Source: Linnemannia schmuckeri (lineage: Eukaryota; Mortierellomycota; Mortierellomycetes; Mortierellales; Mortierellaceae). Taken from it: a stretch of 64,000 nt of DNA. The stretch spans positions 248,001 to 312,000 of the forward strand of contig JANATG010000022.1 of the NCBI GenBank assembly GCA_029449235.1. Reading direction: 5' to 3'. The notes under the pieces were generated by a model, which worked only from the letters and a program-made list of their open reading frames with translations, had not been told where the DNA came from and did no database searches. Positions 35,090 to 45,988 of this stretch are shown piece after piece. Each line of letters begins with the position of its first letter. Positions within the stretch are counted from its first letter, which is position 1. The position numbers were made by a program, and so were the translations under genes.

Positions 35090-35858
35090 TTGAAGTTGAA
35101 ATCAGGAATGGATGTAAAAAGATAGAGTCAAAGGGAAGTAAGGAATGGGATGAGCAAACAAAGCGCAAGATACAAAGGACACGTCTGTGTATGTGTCTGT
35201 GCCTGCCCGATACAACTGGAATCAATGATCGAGGAACGTGACTGTGAAATGGATCCATGTGGATGCACGGGGGTAATTCAGGGCACGGGCAGACGACGCT
35301 GGGCTGGCCATGCAGCTTGTCTGACCTTTTTTTTCTTTCGTTTTTGATCGCTGTTGGCATAAATCAGATAAAATAGATGCAAGGAAGACGAGGTTTCGAT
35401 CATCGGTTGCAGCTACTGGCTCTTTAGCTCATTCAAGTGCCAACAATAACAGTCCTCCTCTGGGCAATAGCTCTGACGCGAAAATATAACACGAAAAATT
35501 AGACGCATGGTCGCGTTCACACGAAAACGAAGCATCATTCGTGTCCGTTGCATTGTATTTTACATACAGTTTATTCGCAATGAACGCCAACCGGCGATCG
35601 TCATGAAGGCGAACAGCGCCTCCTTTCTTTCCTATTTAGTACGACAGCGTGGGCGACTTGAGCGCACCATTGCTTCGTTTATCTAATTTTACTCTATGGG
35701 AAAAGATTCCACGTCCCTCAACTAATCATCATCACATCAGTCAATATGGTGAGCGGATGTGCTTATTTGATTAGCTTAAAGTCATTCAAAGGCGCCTCCA
35801 TTTTTTTCTGAACACACTTTTTTTTATTCCTCACAACTCTCACCACCTCTTTCACTAG

Positions 35859-36085
35859 GATTTACGAACAAAAAGCATTGGTTACCTAAACCATTCATAA
35901 AGAAAAGGACCAGGACGAAAACTGTCGAGTTAATCTTTTTGAACGATTTCGATAACAGTGCACAGATCGTAGTCCCAGACAGAAAGAGATTTAAAGCTGG
36001 TAAAATGTCATTCGGCATTGGCATCCTAGAAGGTGACATATTTACAAATAAAAGCCTGACTTGGTTCATAACGAAGAGCGAATAG
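35859..36085 (+). CDS. Possible small or partial gene, unrecognised
   Basis: After TTTCACTAG a plus-strand frame stays open for 74 codons to a TAG at 36083-36085, with a balanced, globular-looking composition (TKTVELIFLNDFDNSAQIVV). About 110 bases upstream, at 35746, an ATG in a CA-rich leader is followed at once by GTGAGC, a plausible donor. However, splicing ATG to this acceptor does not give the long frame but a 14-codon one. So either a further exon is missed, a different acceptor is used, or this is a decayed fragment. No homology is recognised. Confidence 0.2.
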
Positions 36086-36469
36086 TGTATTCATCTTTCC
36101 TCAACATCTCCTCCCCTCCTCTTTAAAGATATTAAGCCAACGCCTCAGATCCAGACCCGAAATCCAGACAGAATTGAATAAAAAGTAAACAATAGGTCGT
36201 CATATTCTCGAACTGGGAATATCCGTTTAATATTTTTATATCACACTCAAAGCCGGCTCTGCCTTCCAGAGAGATAGTTAAAGAAAGTCACAACAAAAAC
36301 GTCATATACTGCCTTTTAAACAACGCCGAAACCGGATGCCAATGCTCTGGAACCCAGAGCCTTTCAGAATTAAGTAGAAGTCAAATGGATCTTTTATCGC
36401 CTTGGACATTGTAGTAAAAAAAATTGGCGTACACGCACATGTCACCCAAAGGAAAATAACGCTGTTCCG

Positions 36470-36501
<32 letters not shown>
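36470..36501 (+). repeat. A32 homopolymer
   Basis: Uninterrupted run of 32 A, immediately followed by CACACATCCC. One of at least six runs of 25 or more A/T in the window. Confidence 0.9.
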
Positions 36502-36502
<1 letters not shown>

Positions 36503-37334
36503 ACACATCCCTCTCCAACAAAAAAATTGGCGCATTGTCTCTTGTCCCTCAAGAACCAAATTAGTCCAGAGCGTAATCCGTCGGCGGCATCACCCTTTGA
36601 GTAGCTATGCGAGCGGTAGTTAGGTGCGAAGCAGACCAACGACTATCCATTTGATCGTGCGAGGTAGCCGCGCCAGAGTGGTGCCATGGCATGGAGAAAT
36701 GCTCCATGATATTTCAAGGCGTAATCTGCCAAAATCTGCTCCAGAAAATGAAGACAAGACGAACTGCATTAGAGACTTGTATCGTTCTCTTTGAAGTATA
36801 AGGGAACTGATCACCGAAAATACCACAAACTCAACATGTATCGCCCTTGATGAATTCAAAGAATCTTGATATTTTACTGAGCGCCTTGAATGCCTTGCAT
36901 AGTGAAGGCGATCGCCTTGCAAGCTAGTTTATGATTTGAATCAACACCACGGGGTTTTGCAGACTTCTTCAACTATCGCCTTATGAGGAAACATCTAGTT
37001 CGTCAAATGTGTTGTACAGTGCCTCAGCAACAGAATGGCGGTTTGAAATTACCGCTTCATCCCATAAAAACACTACCAACATTTCGTTTTTTTTATGGGA
37101 GGGATAATCAAAAGAAGTAGATTATTATCCAGCCCTCTACTGTCTTGCACTTCTGGTGTGACCACACAACCATTCTTTTTTTCTCAACTACACAGCCTTG
37201 CATAGAGCTAGATTAGCCCAAAGGAGACGAGAACGAAGGGTCAAGAGACCAAATGTTAGTTTTCGTTGGAGGAGGGATAAACAAAAATAAAAAAAAAAAA
37301 TGACCGTAACAACTCACAACAAAAAAAGACAAAA

Positions 37335-37600
37335 AAGTGTACTTCTCTGGACAAGAACCAGGATCTTGAACTCATGCGGCTCGACGGTGTAAACATTCTC
37401 GATCTTTTGGTTTGGTTTGAGTAAACATATGCTATTGTTGGAGTCATATCAAACAGACTCTCATTCATTTCCTACAGGGGCAAAGGGGATGAGTATCGAG
37501 ACGCTCCAGAGGTTTAGCTTCTGAGTATCGGTGTCACGCAGAGCAAAAAAGTGTTCGCTCTTGACCAGCTTCTTGAGGTAACTGATAGTCTTGGACGATT
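37335..37600 (-). pseudogene. Crinkler-like N-terminal domain remnant (copy 1)
   Basis: Minus-strand frames give SKTISYLKKLVKSE, then DTDTQKLNLWSVSI and, in another frame after a stop, VEPHEFKILVLVQR. These are the middle and end of the Crinkler (CRN) ubiquitin-fold header: the K-x-V-x-x-LK-x-x-I helix, the D-A/T-x-KL-x-LW-x-V-x-I strand, and the final I-x-V-L-V-Q-R strand. The first strand and start codon are missing, replaced by sequence from the overlapping plus-strand Q-rich debris. At least one frame break lies near 37460. CRN proteins are modular secreted or host-acting effectors first known from oomycetes and present in Mortierella and chytrids. This copy is dead. Confidence 0.6.
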
Positions 37601-38347
37601 TGCACTTTCGACTCCTGCCTCTAGCTCTGCACCCCGCTCTGCTAATCAGCAACAACAGCCGCGCCAATTGAGTAAGCCGAAAGTGCGCCGAGAGCGGGTT
37701 ACCCTTTCCACCTTCAAGGAATTTCGGCCCGATAGCGGTCCAGAACCTCAGAATGCTACCTGTGATGTCCACCCTTACAGGCGACCCTGTTACTACGCGA
37801 CTGTGGACATCTTGGAAACTGATGGTGTTCGGTGATCATGCCATCATGCTGCCTAGCGCTAAACATCGGACCAGTACCCCAGTGCTACCCGAGGCAGAGG
37901 GGGGTGTCTACAACCAGCAGCAAGGCTCGAGGTACCACCCGTATCAGCGCCAGACTCTCCTCTAGTCGCATTCTACTCAGCGCCAATCCATCCCCCTGTT
38001 GTGTTCTATTCAAACCACAACGCGTATCAGAGCCAGGCCTGAAACTCTCGCAATGACTTGTACCCGATCCAGCATTCCTGCAATGACTCGACCCAGTCTC
38101 CGCACCAGCGATGGGGCTGCTCCCAGCCAGGGTTACGACCGGCGTACCAGCATCAGCCGGCGTTTCAGTCCCCTATCAGCGCCAGCCGCAACTGCAGACT
38201 GCTCAGCCCATCCCTGTCGGCCCAAATATTGTGATGGACAAGGAAACCTTGCAGCTTCGAACTGGTACCTACCTCACTGAGCAAATTCGACATTTCCGAG
38301 CTCTGCGACCGGACCTGTTGATTCATGTTCCATTGAGACAGCAATAG
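37580..38347 (+). pseudogene. Degenerate Gln/Pro-rich coding sequence
   Basis: Plus-strand frames alternate but keep a common flavour: NQQQQPRQLSKPKVRRERV near 37650, YHPYQRQ near 37930, YQRQPQLQ near 38185, and a last open piece ending at the TAG near 38345 (MDKETLQLRTGTYLTEQIRH). The composition recalls the Gln/Tyr-rich protein at 5788-7188, but I see no aligned motif. Several stops and frame shifts make it a likely pseudogene. It overlaps the start of Crinkler-like copy 1, so one of the two probably interrupted the other. Confidence 0.3.
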
Positions 38348-38737
38348 CCAAGCCAACGGGGTCAGGGACAACTGCCGCAGTAAGCGACTGGCAAAAGCAA
38401 AAGACTTGTATGAATAATGTTTACGTTGTTCCTTTTTTTTGCATTAATAATATCTAAAAAGCACAGCTTTTTGATTAAAGAAAATAAAAAAAAAAAAAAA
38501 AAAAAAGGCGGCATTTTTTTTTTTTGTTTGATAAGTCTATTGCTTCGCCCACTTGAAAATTTTTCAAAGCGCCACCAATTTTTGCAGGTTTTGCGTTTAA
38601 TCAAAAGCAGGCTTTTTTATCCAGGGGAAAAATAACAAAGAATATGTCGTGTTGCCCATACTTCCACCCCTTAGAATCCTGATGTGAACAAGCGCCCTGT
38701 CACTACTTTGTCTCGTTTTCAGCATCAGCACCTTGAC

Positions 38738-39205
38738 TTAGGCTAAAAAAAAAAAAAAAAAAAAATACGAATGAAGACAGGGATGACAAGCATTATTAGC
38801 ATTTGGAAAAAAAAAATTGCAGAAGAGGACGAAGACGAGCAGAACAATGGAAAACATGATACCTCTCTGTCTCTCCGGGAGTTCAACAAGCACATGGATA
38901 TTGCGCCCGTCTGGCTTGGTTCCAAAGAGATCCTCGAGCGTCAGGTAGGGTGCAAGCAAGCACCTTCCGTAAACCTCACGGAGCCTGATGGTATCCTCAT
39001 ATCCTCTGTCATGGGCGTAGGGGATGTTGATATGCCACAGCCGGAGCTTGCGAGCGTCGAAGCCATTCACGCTGCGAGGATTCTCGCGCTTGATGAGCTG
39101 TTTGAGATGACCGACAGTCATTGAAGGATCAACGTCGATGGGGAAGGCGTCTGCGATTGACTCGTGGTCGATGATGACAAAGAGGGTGATGAGGGAGTTT
39201 GACAT
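38738..39205 (-). CDS. Crinkler-like N-terminal ubiquitin-fold module (copy 2)
   Basis: ATG at 39205. Residues 1-112 form a full CRN header: a hydrophobic first strand (LITLFVIIDHESIADAFPID), the TVGHLKQLIK helix, DARKLRLWHINIP, and a last strand NIHVLVELP. Directly after it the DNA has AGAGG/GTATCA, a plausible splice donor, and the unspliced frame then runs into Phe-rich sequence ending in a poly-A tract. So only the header (about 38863-39205) is supported and the true 3' end is probably spliced. No effector domain is visible before the next remnant. It has no classical signal peptide, as is usual for CRNs. An active short ubiquitin-like protein is the alternative. Confidence 0.65.
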   Translation of the reverse strand: MSNSLITLFVIIDHESIADAFPIDVDPSMTVGHLKQLIKRENPRSVNGFDARKLRLWHINIPYAHDRGYEDTIRLREVYGRCLLAPYLTLEDLFGTKPDGRNIHVLVELPERQRGIMFSIVLLVFVLFCNFFFPNANNACHPCLHSYFFFFFFLA

Positions 39206-39847
39206 GATGGCTGTCGCGGCTGACCGAATTGCAGATGATGGCGCTGACGTTGATGTTTCGCGCTGATGTAGGTGTTTCGTGCTGGTATTAGTGCGTTGTT
39301 GCTATGTATTGTTGAGATAAGAAAAAGAAATGAGAGAAATAAAAGAAGAAAAAAAATTTAAAAAAAAAAAAAACATAATTTATCACTTGGGTAATCCATC
39401 CGCATCACCCACCATCGGTGTTTCAGCACTATTCATGTACATTAACAGTACAAATCTCACTTTGCCCATGTACCTGTGGCGCCCAAAGAAAAAAGCGCCA
39501 TCAATTATTCATTTGTATATCAGGTCCCTCCATTTATTGGAGCAGCAAAACTAAACTGGATTTAGCCTCAAGGAACCATAGTACTCATGTTCTACTCGGT
39601 TGGTTGTCGGTAATGGCGACCCATTGTAATCAGCGAAATGGCACATTGAAACTGTTGAAAAGAGACAGCCTTTTTTTTCCTGCATACTGCTCATGTGCCT
39701 TAGTCTGAGAAAAACGTGGTAAATGACAGATGGGCAATGGAGGACAAAACACAACGTTAGCCTTTTATGATAGTGAAAAAGAAGATTCAGATATGACAAT
39801 ACTCACCCTACTGTCGTTTTCGTTCAAACAAAATAGCATAAATAAAA

Positions 39848-40177
39848 TCAGTACATACAGCGCTGGACGAGAACGTGAATTTTCTTCAAGCTTGGATTCG
39901 ACCCAAATATTCTACCAACATATTCATTCGGCATAAGTAACTTCTTCGTGGGATATTTTTCGCGCAGAATAGACAGACCATCGGATCCTGTAAAGGAAAT
40001 GTCGACATGCCAGATTTTCAATCTTCGGGCATCGATATCGCTGAGACTGGTAGGGTTCGCTTCCTTAATGAGTTGCTTGAGATGACCCACGGTTTTGTAG
40101 TTGGAGATGTCGATAGGGAAACTTTCAGAGATTGTTTCGCCAGAGATAACGACAAAGAGGGTCATGGAAGTACTCAT
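39848..40177 (-). CDS. Crinkler-like N-terminal ubiquitin-fold module (copy 3)
   Basis: ATG at 40177, 109 codons to the stop. It has the complete header: MTLFVVISGETISESFPID, the KTVGHLKQLIKEANP helix, DARRLKIWHVDI, and IHVLVQR at the end. The codons after VLVQR contain T/GTATGT, a near-consensus fungal splice donor, so the stop may lie within an intron and the protein may continue. No candidate effector exon is recognised in the 640 bases before copy 2. It is clearly a paralogue of copy 2 (shared VGHLKQLIK and DAR-x-L-x-x-WH). Function in interaction with plants or other organisms is inference from the family. Confidence 0.65.
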   Translation of the reverse strand: MSTSMTLFVVISGETISESFPIDISNYKTVGHLKQLIKEANPTSLSDIDARRLKIWHVDISFTGSDGLSILREKYPTKKLLMPNEYVGRIFGSNPSLKKIHVLVQRCMY

Positions 40178-40784
40178 CTTTGCTGCGTATTTTGACTGGT
40201 ATAGAGTAATGATTGAGAGTTTTTGAAATGTTTGCGTTGGCTATGGAGGGAAAGATGTGTATTTTATCGCGAGGGATGAGTGGAAAAGGCGAGCAAACAC
40301 AAAAAAAGTGATGGAAGCGAAAAGTGAGAGTAAAAGTCGAAAGGAAAACTGTCTCCCCTCGCCACACCTACATTACCTCACCGTAATTGAGAGCAATGTA
40401 GAAACTGTAATCTTAGATAGAAAAGAAAGTGCAGAGCATCGAAACAACAACGATTAGCTGACCTCATTTCACTTCAGCATGCGAGTGAGAACCAACTCTT
40501 TTTACTCAATTAACGCTTCAGTTTTGGATTTCGGGAGAGTAGTTTTTTATTTTATGAAAAAAGAAGTCAAAAGACGCCGGCTACTCACGGCCATCCTCTG
40601 TGCATTCCAAGTTTCCTGGTGCGGCGAAACTTTTCCTTAAACTCCCAGCATTGGGGTTTGATGGTGCTAACGTAGGCTAAGAGAAGTAAAAATAATCGAG
40701 ATTATATGGAAATATCAGCTTCCGCGGAATGAATTATGTGATAAAAACAACATATGATCATAAAGGACTGGCTACAAGAAAAAA

Positions 40785-41119
40785 CCTACATCGCCTGGCG
40801 ATAACATGAATCACCGACTCATTAGTGTTAGGCCCAAATGCACCAACGAGCTTTGAGTGGGCCAAAGTAACGTCTTGTCATTCAACATACTGAAATGAAC
40901 AGAACTAATTTCATTCAGTTCTCAGAATTCGAGATTAGAAACGTGCCAGACTTTGAGTTTTCAAGCATCGATGCCACGCAGAGTACCAGGATTCTTGGCC
41001 AGGATGAGGTTCATGAGGTGATACACGGTCTTGGTGTAGCCGATGTCGATTGGAAATGCACAACTGATGCACTCGTGCTTGAAGAGGGCGAAGAGGGTCC
41101 GGGTGTTACCCGACACCAT
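40785..41119 (-). pseudogene. Crinkler-like N-terminal module, broken (copy 4)
   Basis: ATG at 41119. The first two thirds of a CRN header are present (TLFALFKHECISCAFPIDIG, then KTVYHLMNLILAKNP), but a TGA interrupts the strand that should read DA-x-KL-x-VWHV, and the frame soon ends again. The last part of the header reappears about 60 bases further in another frame (LAHSKLVGAFGPNTNESVIH, then VIARR). One nonsense change and at least one frame shift mark it as a pseudogene. It is closest to copy 5, sharing LILAKN-x-x-TLRG-x-DA. Confidence 0.65.
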
Positions 41120-41639
41120 TTTTCCTTCGAGTTAACCGGTTTTCATAGGCGGTGAGTGATGCTTTATTGTTGTCGTTTTAGCTTTTGTTACGTCGGTGTT
41201 TGCTCTGTGTGTGCGTGTGAGAGAAGAAAAGCGAGTGAGAGAAGAGAAGAGAAGCGAGTGAGGAAGAGAGAGAGCCCAAAGGAAAAGAATCGAGAAAAAA
41301 AAACGCCACCAGGCTTTACATTTCTTGATCCTTTTTATTTTCGCACAAGAAAAAGCATACACTGTTTGCATACTAGCAGCTGTGGTTGATTGTTTGTTAT
41401 TCCTAGTTGCTTGTTGATGCTTTCGTTGTACTCGACGCAAGATAGCAAGAGACTAACGAGGGAGCCGTAAAGAGAGAAAACAGCTCCTCTTGGCCTCCAT
41501 GTGTTGCTTTTAGGCTACAAAAAATGGGCTAGGAAAAGAGAAAACGACATTTACGAAGACTATGATGAGCCCTTGAACCGTAAAAGCTATCAGATCAATA
41601 AACAAAAAAAAAAGGATCAAAAGCAAGAAAATGAAAAGA

Positions 41640-41983
41640 TGAAATTACCTTGTTGGATCAGGACGCAAATGATTATCTCACACGAGTTGGCTCCAAAGAC
41701 ATCCACAAGCTTCTGGGCTGGGCCAAGCAACATCTCGATGTGCAGATCATCCAGCGCCACCGGTTTCTCCGTGCTCTCTGTCTCTGGGTGCTGCGGGATT
41801 CGAATCTACACCCTCTAGATGCAGGTGTCTGGCATCGGTACCACGCAGTGTGTGAGAGTTCTTAGCCAGGATGAGGTTCTTAAGGTGGTCGACTGTCTTG
41901 GAAGAGTCGATTTCGAGCGGAAAAGCATCAATACATGATTTGCGGTTGAAGATAGCAAAGAGGGTCGTGATACGACACGGCAT
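41640..41983 (-). pseudogene. Crinkler-like N-terminal module with frame shift (copy 5)
   Basis: ATG at 41983. The header begins TTLFAIFNRKSCIDAFPLEI, SKTVDHLKNLILAKN, TLRGTDARHLHL. The frame then drifts to a TGA, while the end of the module (LDDLHIEMLLGPAQKLVDVF, ending IIICVLIQQ) is in a different frame, so one frame shift lies near 41760. The sequence after CVLIQQ reads G/GTAATTTC, again a possible donor at the header end, as in copies 2 and 3. An undetected small intron that restores the frame is possible but not seen. It lies about 190 bases from the VPS4 stop, on the same strand. Confidence 0.6.
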
Positions 41984-42173
41984 TTTGATGTGGTGTTTGT
42001 TATTAAGTCGCTAGCTAGTGTTATCTGTTTTCAAGTAGTATAACTGTATTGTTGTTTGCGTTACGAATGGTTGACGGGTTAATTTATTTTGATTGCCGAC
42101 TTGATCACTCTTTTTGATCCCACTGATCCCCAACACAACTCCATTACTCCTCCACAAAGAATGACTACAGCAT

Positions 42174-43527
42174 CTATCCTTCGCTTCCAAACTCCAGTGT
42201 GAACTTTGTATGCTCAACCACATCGTCCGCACTGACGGTAGGTCTCACAGACTTGACAGCCTTCAAAAAGTCCTGCATACCCAGCGAGGGTTCCAGCAAC
42301 TGATCGCCCTCGACATCCTCCCAGCTCATCTCCTGTGCTGCTGGGTCACCCGGTGAACATGGTGTCAAATGTTTGGTCATCACCGACGGATCTGCTCGAG
42401 AGGGGGCATCCACCCACTTGAAATGTGTGCTCGCCTGGACTTTACGAATGGGCATCATCAACGCATCTCGCACTGCAATCGCAATATCCGACCCAGAATA
42501 GCCCTCTGTGATCTGTCCGAGGTACTGGTAGTCCTGAGAAGTCATTACACAAGGCGTCTTGCCCACATTCAGCTCAAACATCCTGGATCTAGCATGAGGC
42601 TCTGGCAGCGGAATGAAAATTCTCTTTTCAAATCTATATCGCACCAATTAGATGTAGTTGCTAGGTAAATGTTAGTGAATAGTAAAGAGTCAAATCGAAG
42701 AGATACAAATGCTGGTATCGTAACAAAAGGGGACGTACCGTCGACGAATAGCAGCATCGAGTTGCCAGGGGATATTCGTGGCACCCAGGACCAAAACTCC
42801 ATCCATGTCGTTACCAACACCGTTCATCTGGACCAGGAACTCGGTCTTGACACGACGCGAGGCTTCTGAATCACCCTCTCCACGAGTTCCGCACAATGAA
42901 TCAACCTCATCGATAAAGATAATAGCTGGCTTGCTCTCTCTTGCCATCTGGAACAGCTGCTTGACCAACCGCTCAGATTCTCCCATCCATTTTGAGACCA
43001 GATCTGAGGACGAGACTGAAAAGAAGGTCGAGTTGGCCTCTGTTGCGACCGCCTTTGCCAAAAACGACTTTCCTGTTCCTGGAGGTCCATACAACAAAAT
43101 TCCCTTCCAGGGGACACGGTTTCCTATGAGGGTCAGGATATGGACAAAAATTTGCTTAGCCAACAAAACCACATTCCAATACAAGTGGCCATCAACGCCA
43201 CACAAAATCACAACACCATGCATGGTCTAGCAACATGACCCGCAAAGAGCGAACTGTGCTGTTTACCTGTGAAGAGGTGGGGGAACTTGATGGGGAGGAT
43301 AACGGCTTCTTTGAGAGACTCCTTTGCAGCATCCAATCCTGCGACGTCCGACCACTTGATGTTGGGCTTCTCGGTCAAAATCGCCGATGTCAACGCGCCC
43401 TTCAACTTTTTCGTATCCGCATCATCCTCGTCATCATCATCACTGTCCTTCTTCCTACAAGGTTACCATTGAAAGAGAGTGTAACTACTGGTTAGTTCGC
43501 CCTTGTAAATAGCTGTAGCAGCACCGT

Positions 43528-43568
<41 letters not shown>

Positions 43569-44273
43569 ATAAAAGTAGCACTGTATGGAACAACGTGGCA
43601 TCACGACGTACTTGCTTCCTTTGCCGCCGCTGCCGTTGGATGACGCAGCCATGGCCTTCTTCTTAGGCTTTTCTTCCAGCTTGGCGAGATGCTCCTTGAT
43701 CTTTTCAGCTCTAGCCATGTATTCAACGACTTTTTTCCTGACGGTATCCCTGACACGCTCATTCTTCTCATCTATTTGTGAAAAGCAAGGCAATGGTAAG
43801 CTTTCTTCGTTCTAGGGTGTTTTTTTAGGGGTGAAGAGGGGAGAGATGATCATGACCTTGTGAATAGCAGACAACAACGACGATAAAGGATAAACAAGAA
43901 AAGACGGGTCGTTCGTACATTTGAGGGCTGTCAGGAAGTACTCGAGCGCAGACTGGTAGAGTGGCAGGGCCTCCTCCAGGTGACCTTTGGTATCCTCTTC
44001 TGTCGCCTTCCTGACTGTCTCGACCGCACGCTAAGTGAATGAGGCACCCAAGTCCAAACAAGAGCCAATGTTAAGGATGAGCAAGGTGTGTGAGTTTCTA
44101 GTCATCGGACGTTGTTCCTGTAGGTGTCAACTCCATGGTAGCGATGTGTCCTTGTCATCGAGTTTGCTGTTGCGATTCGTAATCCCATCGTCCATTCTTA
44201 TTTTTTGCCAAGCCTGTCCGTATCCTTGTAGTGAGTGTGTATATAGATTCCTTACAGAGAGAAAGTCGGCCAT
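42174..44273 (-). CDS. VPS4: Vps4 AAA-ATPase of the ESCRT pathway
   Basis: Six exons: 44273-44256 (MADFLS), 44030-43919, 43771-43612, 43454-43267, 43123-42739, 42633-42174. All introns are GT-AG; total 440 aa, the usual Vps4 length. Residues 1-80 are an MIT domain (RAVETVRKATEEDTKGHLEE; EYMARAEKIKEHL) that binds ESCRT-III tails. An acidic linker (KKDSDDDDEDD) follows. The AAA cassette has Walker A GPPGTGKS, Walker B IIFIDEVDSL and an arginine-finger region AIRRRFEKRI. A beta domain with PSVMTKHLTPCSPGDPAAQE and the C-terminal helix DFLKAVKSVRPTVS complete it. Vps4 disassembles ESCRT-III at endosomes, in cytokinesis and at other membranes. The third intron holds a 36-base T run (minus strand). 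Confidence 0.97.
43529..43564 (+). repeat. A36 homopolymer inside a VPS4 intron
   Basis: 36 A on the plus strand, hence a poly-T run in the VPS4 transcript. It lies about 75 bases upstream (in transcript sense) of the exon 4 acceptor and could act as, or disturb, a polypyrimidine tract. Confidence 0.9.
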
Positions 44274-45988
44274 GGTATGATTGCTGTTGTTGCTGTCGAC
44301 TTGACGAAAAGGTGGGAGTGGTGGTGTGTTCCCCTTTTGGTTGAGTTGAGTGTTGATGGGTGGGTGAGTGAGGATTGTGTGATTGGCGCCTTGGCAGGAG
44401 AACGGGTCGAAGTTGGTTGGTCTGAGGAGGGGGAAAAAAAAAGTCGACAACGTGAACTGGGCACAAGTCAAAAATCAAGAGGGGTGCAAAAGCCCATCCA
44501 GGCAAAGAGAGCAGGTGACGTCTTTTTGGAGAAGAGATCAAAATCAACTCACAACTCAAACGTGTGGAGTGAGGCCACCTGTTGCTAGTTGCCACTAGTG
44601 ATGGCTTGGCATCAAACTTCATGAATCAGAGCCAGGCACAAACTCACTCACGCATTTTGAACGCCATGTACACAGATATCCCTCTCAGCTCGCCTGGTAT
44701 TTCAGTAGCAGTCAAATTAGACGTGATATAGGAATGGGATCATTCCCTTTCCTCAAATGTATCATGATGATGACTCGATCAAACGAGACGTGCTAACAAG
44801 TGAGGGAGACATCTTCCCGTCCTATACCTTCCTAAGGACAATTACAGAGAAACACAGATTGTCCACAACGGACAGGGATCCCCGGATTGTTGTCCTTCCC
44901 AGCGTCCAACTATCACCCTGCCTGTCTCGTCGCACTTTGTTGCTTTCGTTCTCTGCATTGCCTGCGTTGCCCTGCTGTTTACAACTGTATGTTGTGCCAT
45001 GCCGTGCCTCGACTCTTTTCCCGTCGTTGACTCCACCCCTCCCTCCCTCCTTCCCCCCCCCCAAAAAAAAAATGTAATAAAATAAATAAAATAAAACGAG
45101 ATGGTTAGTGATTTCAGGTTCCTCCTCGCACTCGTCTCACTCCTGCCTCTTCTTCTCTTCCCAGTCCATCAGAAAATGGAACTGAGCAAGAAGGAAGAAA
45201 GACACACGAGTGATTAATTCCGGACCGAGGAACTCAAAAGTGATTTGTTTGACGATATTAGTGAAGAAGTATGAGTGTAAACGATTTTTTTCCTCTCTTT
45301 TTTGTGTGTGGTGTCACAAGAGAGAAAAAAAAGTATAAACCAGCAAAAGAGTCAAAAAAAAAAAAAAAAAAAAAGCGATGATCCATTCATCCGTACCTTC
45401 GTTCTTAGCCTCTCCGCCCCAAAAAACTCCTCGCTTTTTTTTGCCTTTACTTTCTTTCTTCCTTTCTCCCTTTCCTCTCACTCCTTACCCCTCCCCCCCC
45501 CCCCCTCATTCATATCCATTTCCCAACTCGGACTGGTGCACACTCCCTACTCCCTTCCCCATCATCATCATTATCACCTTCCTCTATCACTCCTTTGCTG
45601 ACTGACAGATGCACCTGCATCGCATGCTTTGATTTTTCCACTCAACTAACAGGCACTGCCCTCTTCTTTCTCTGTCTTTTGAACACTTTCTTTTCTCCTT
45701 TTCTCTCCTTGGACCCTTGTTACTTGCACACAAACAACCCACAAGACTTGCAGCTTTTTTTTCATCGTTGTTTGCCCCAACGAAATTGCACCTCTCTCCA
45801 CCCGTACTCATACTCTTCAATTAATACTGGCATTCACACTTTTTGACTCACCGCCACTACCACTACGACCATTGCTACAACTACCATTGTCACCAGTAAC
45901 CCTCACCATTACAACAATACCTACGACGACGACAGCCTACTCAGTACAACCATAACGACAACTACACGCCAAACAAACTAAAAGAACA
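44274..45988. promoter_or_regulatory. Divergent intergenic region of VPS4 and the class 3 lipase
   Basis: 1.7 kb with opposite promoters. A C/T-rich stretch runs from about 45410 to 45720, including a C13 run at 45493-45505, and an A16 run precedes it near 45354-45374. The last 140 bases before the lipase start are CA-rich (repeated ACCACTACC-type triplets), an unstructured leader. No gene is seen. Confidence 0.4.

Larger units (their letters stand above)
35090..37330. other. Intergenic region, mostly without recognised features
   Basis: Between the GNAT gene and the first Crinkler-like remnant. It contains the possible exon at 35859-36085 and the A32 run at 36470-36501. Other open frames are short and motif-free. 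Confidence 0.4.

Noticed and set aside
41780..41815. tRNA 3'-end-like sequence (GATTCGAATCCCGCAGCACCC on the minus strand) inside Crinkler-like copy 5
   Set aside because: The T-loop-like string lacks a pairing 5' T-stem strand and no matching acceptor, D or anticodon arm lies upstream. The sequence is in line with the Crinkler header coding, so it is coincidental.
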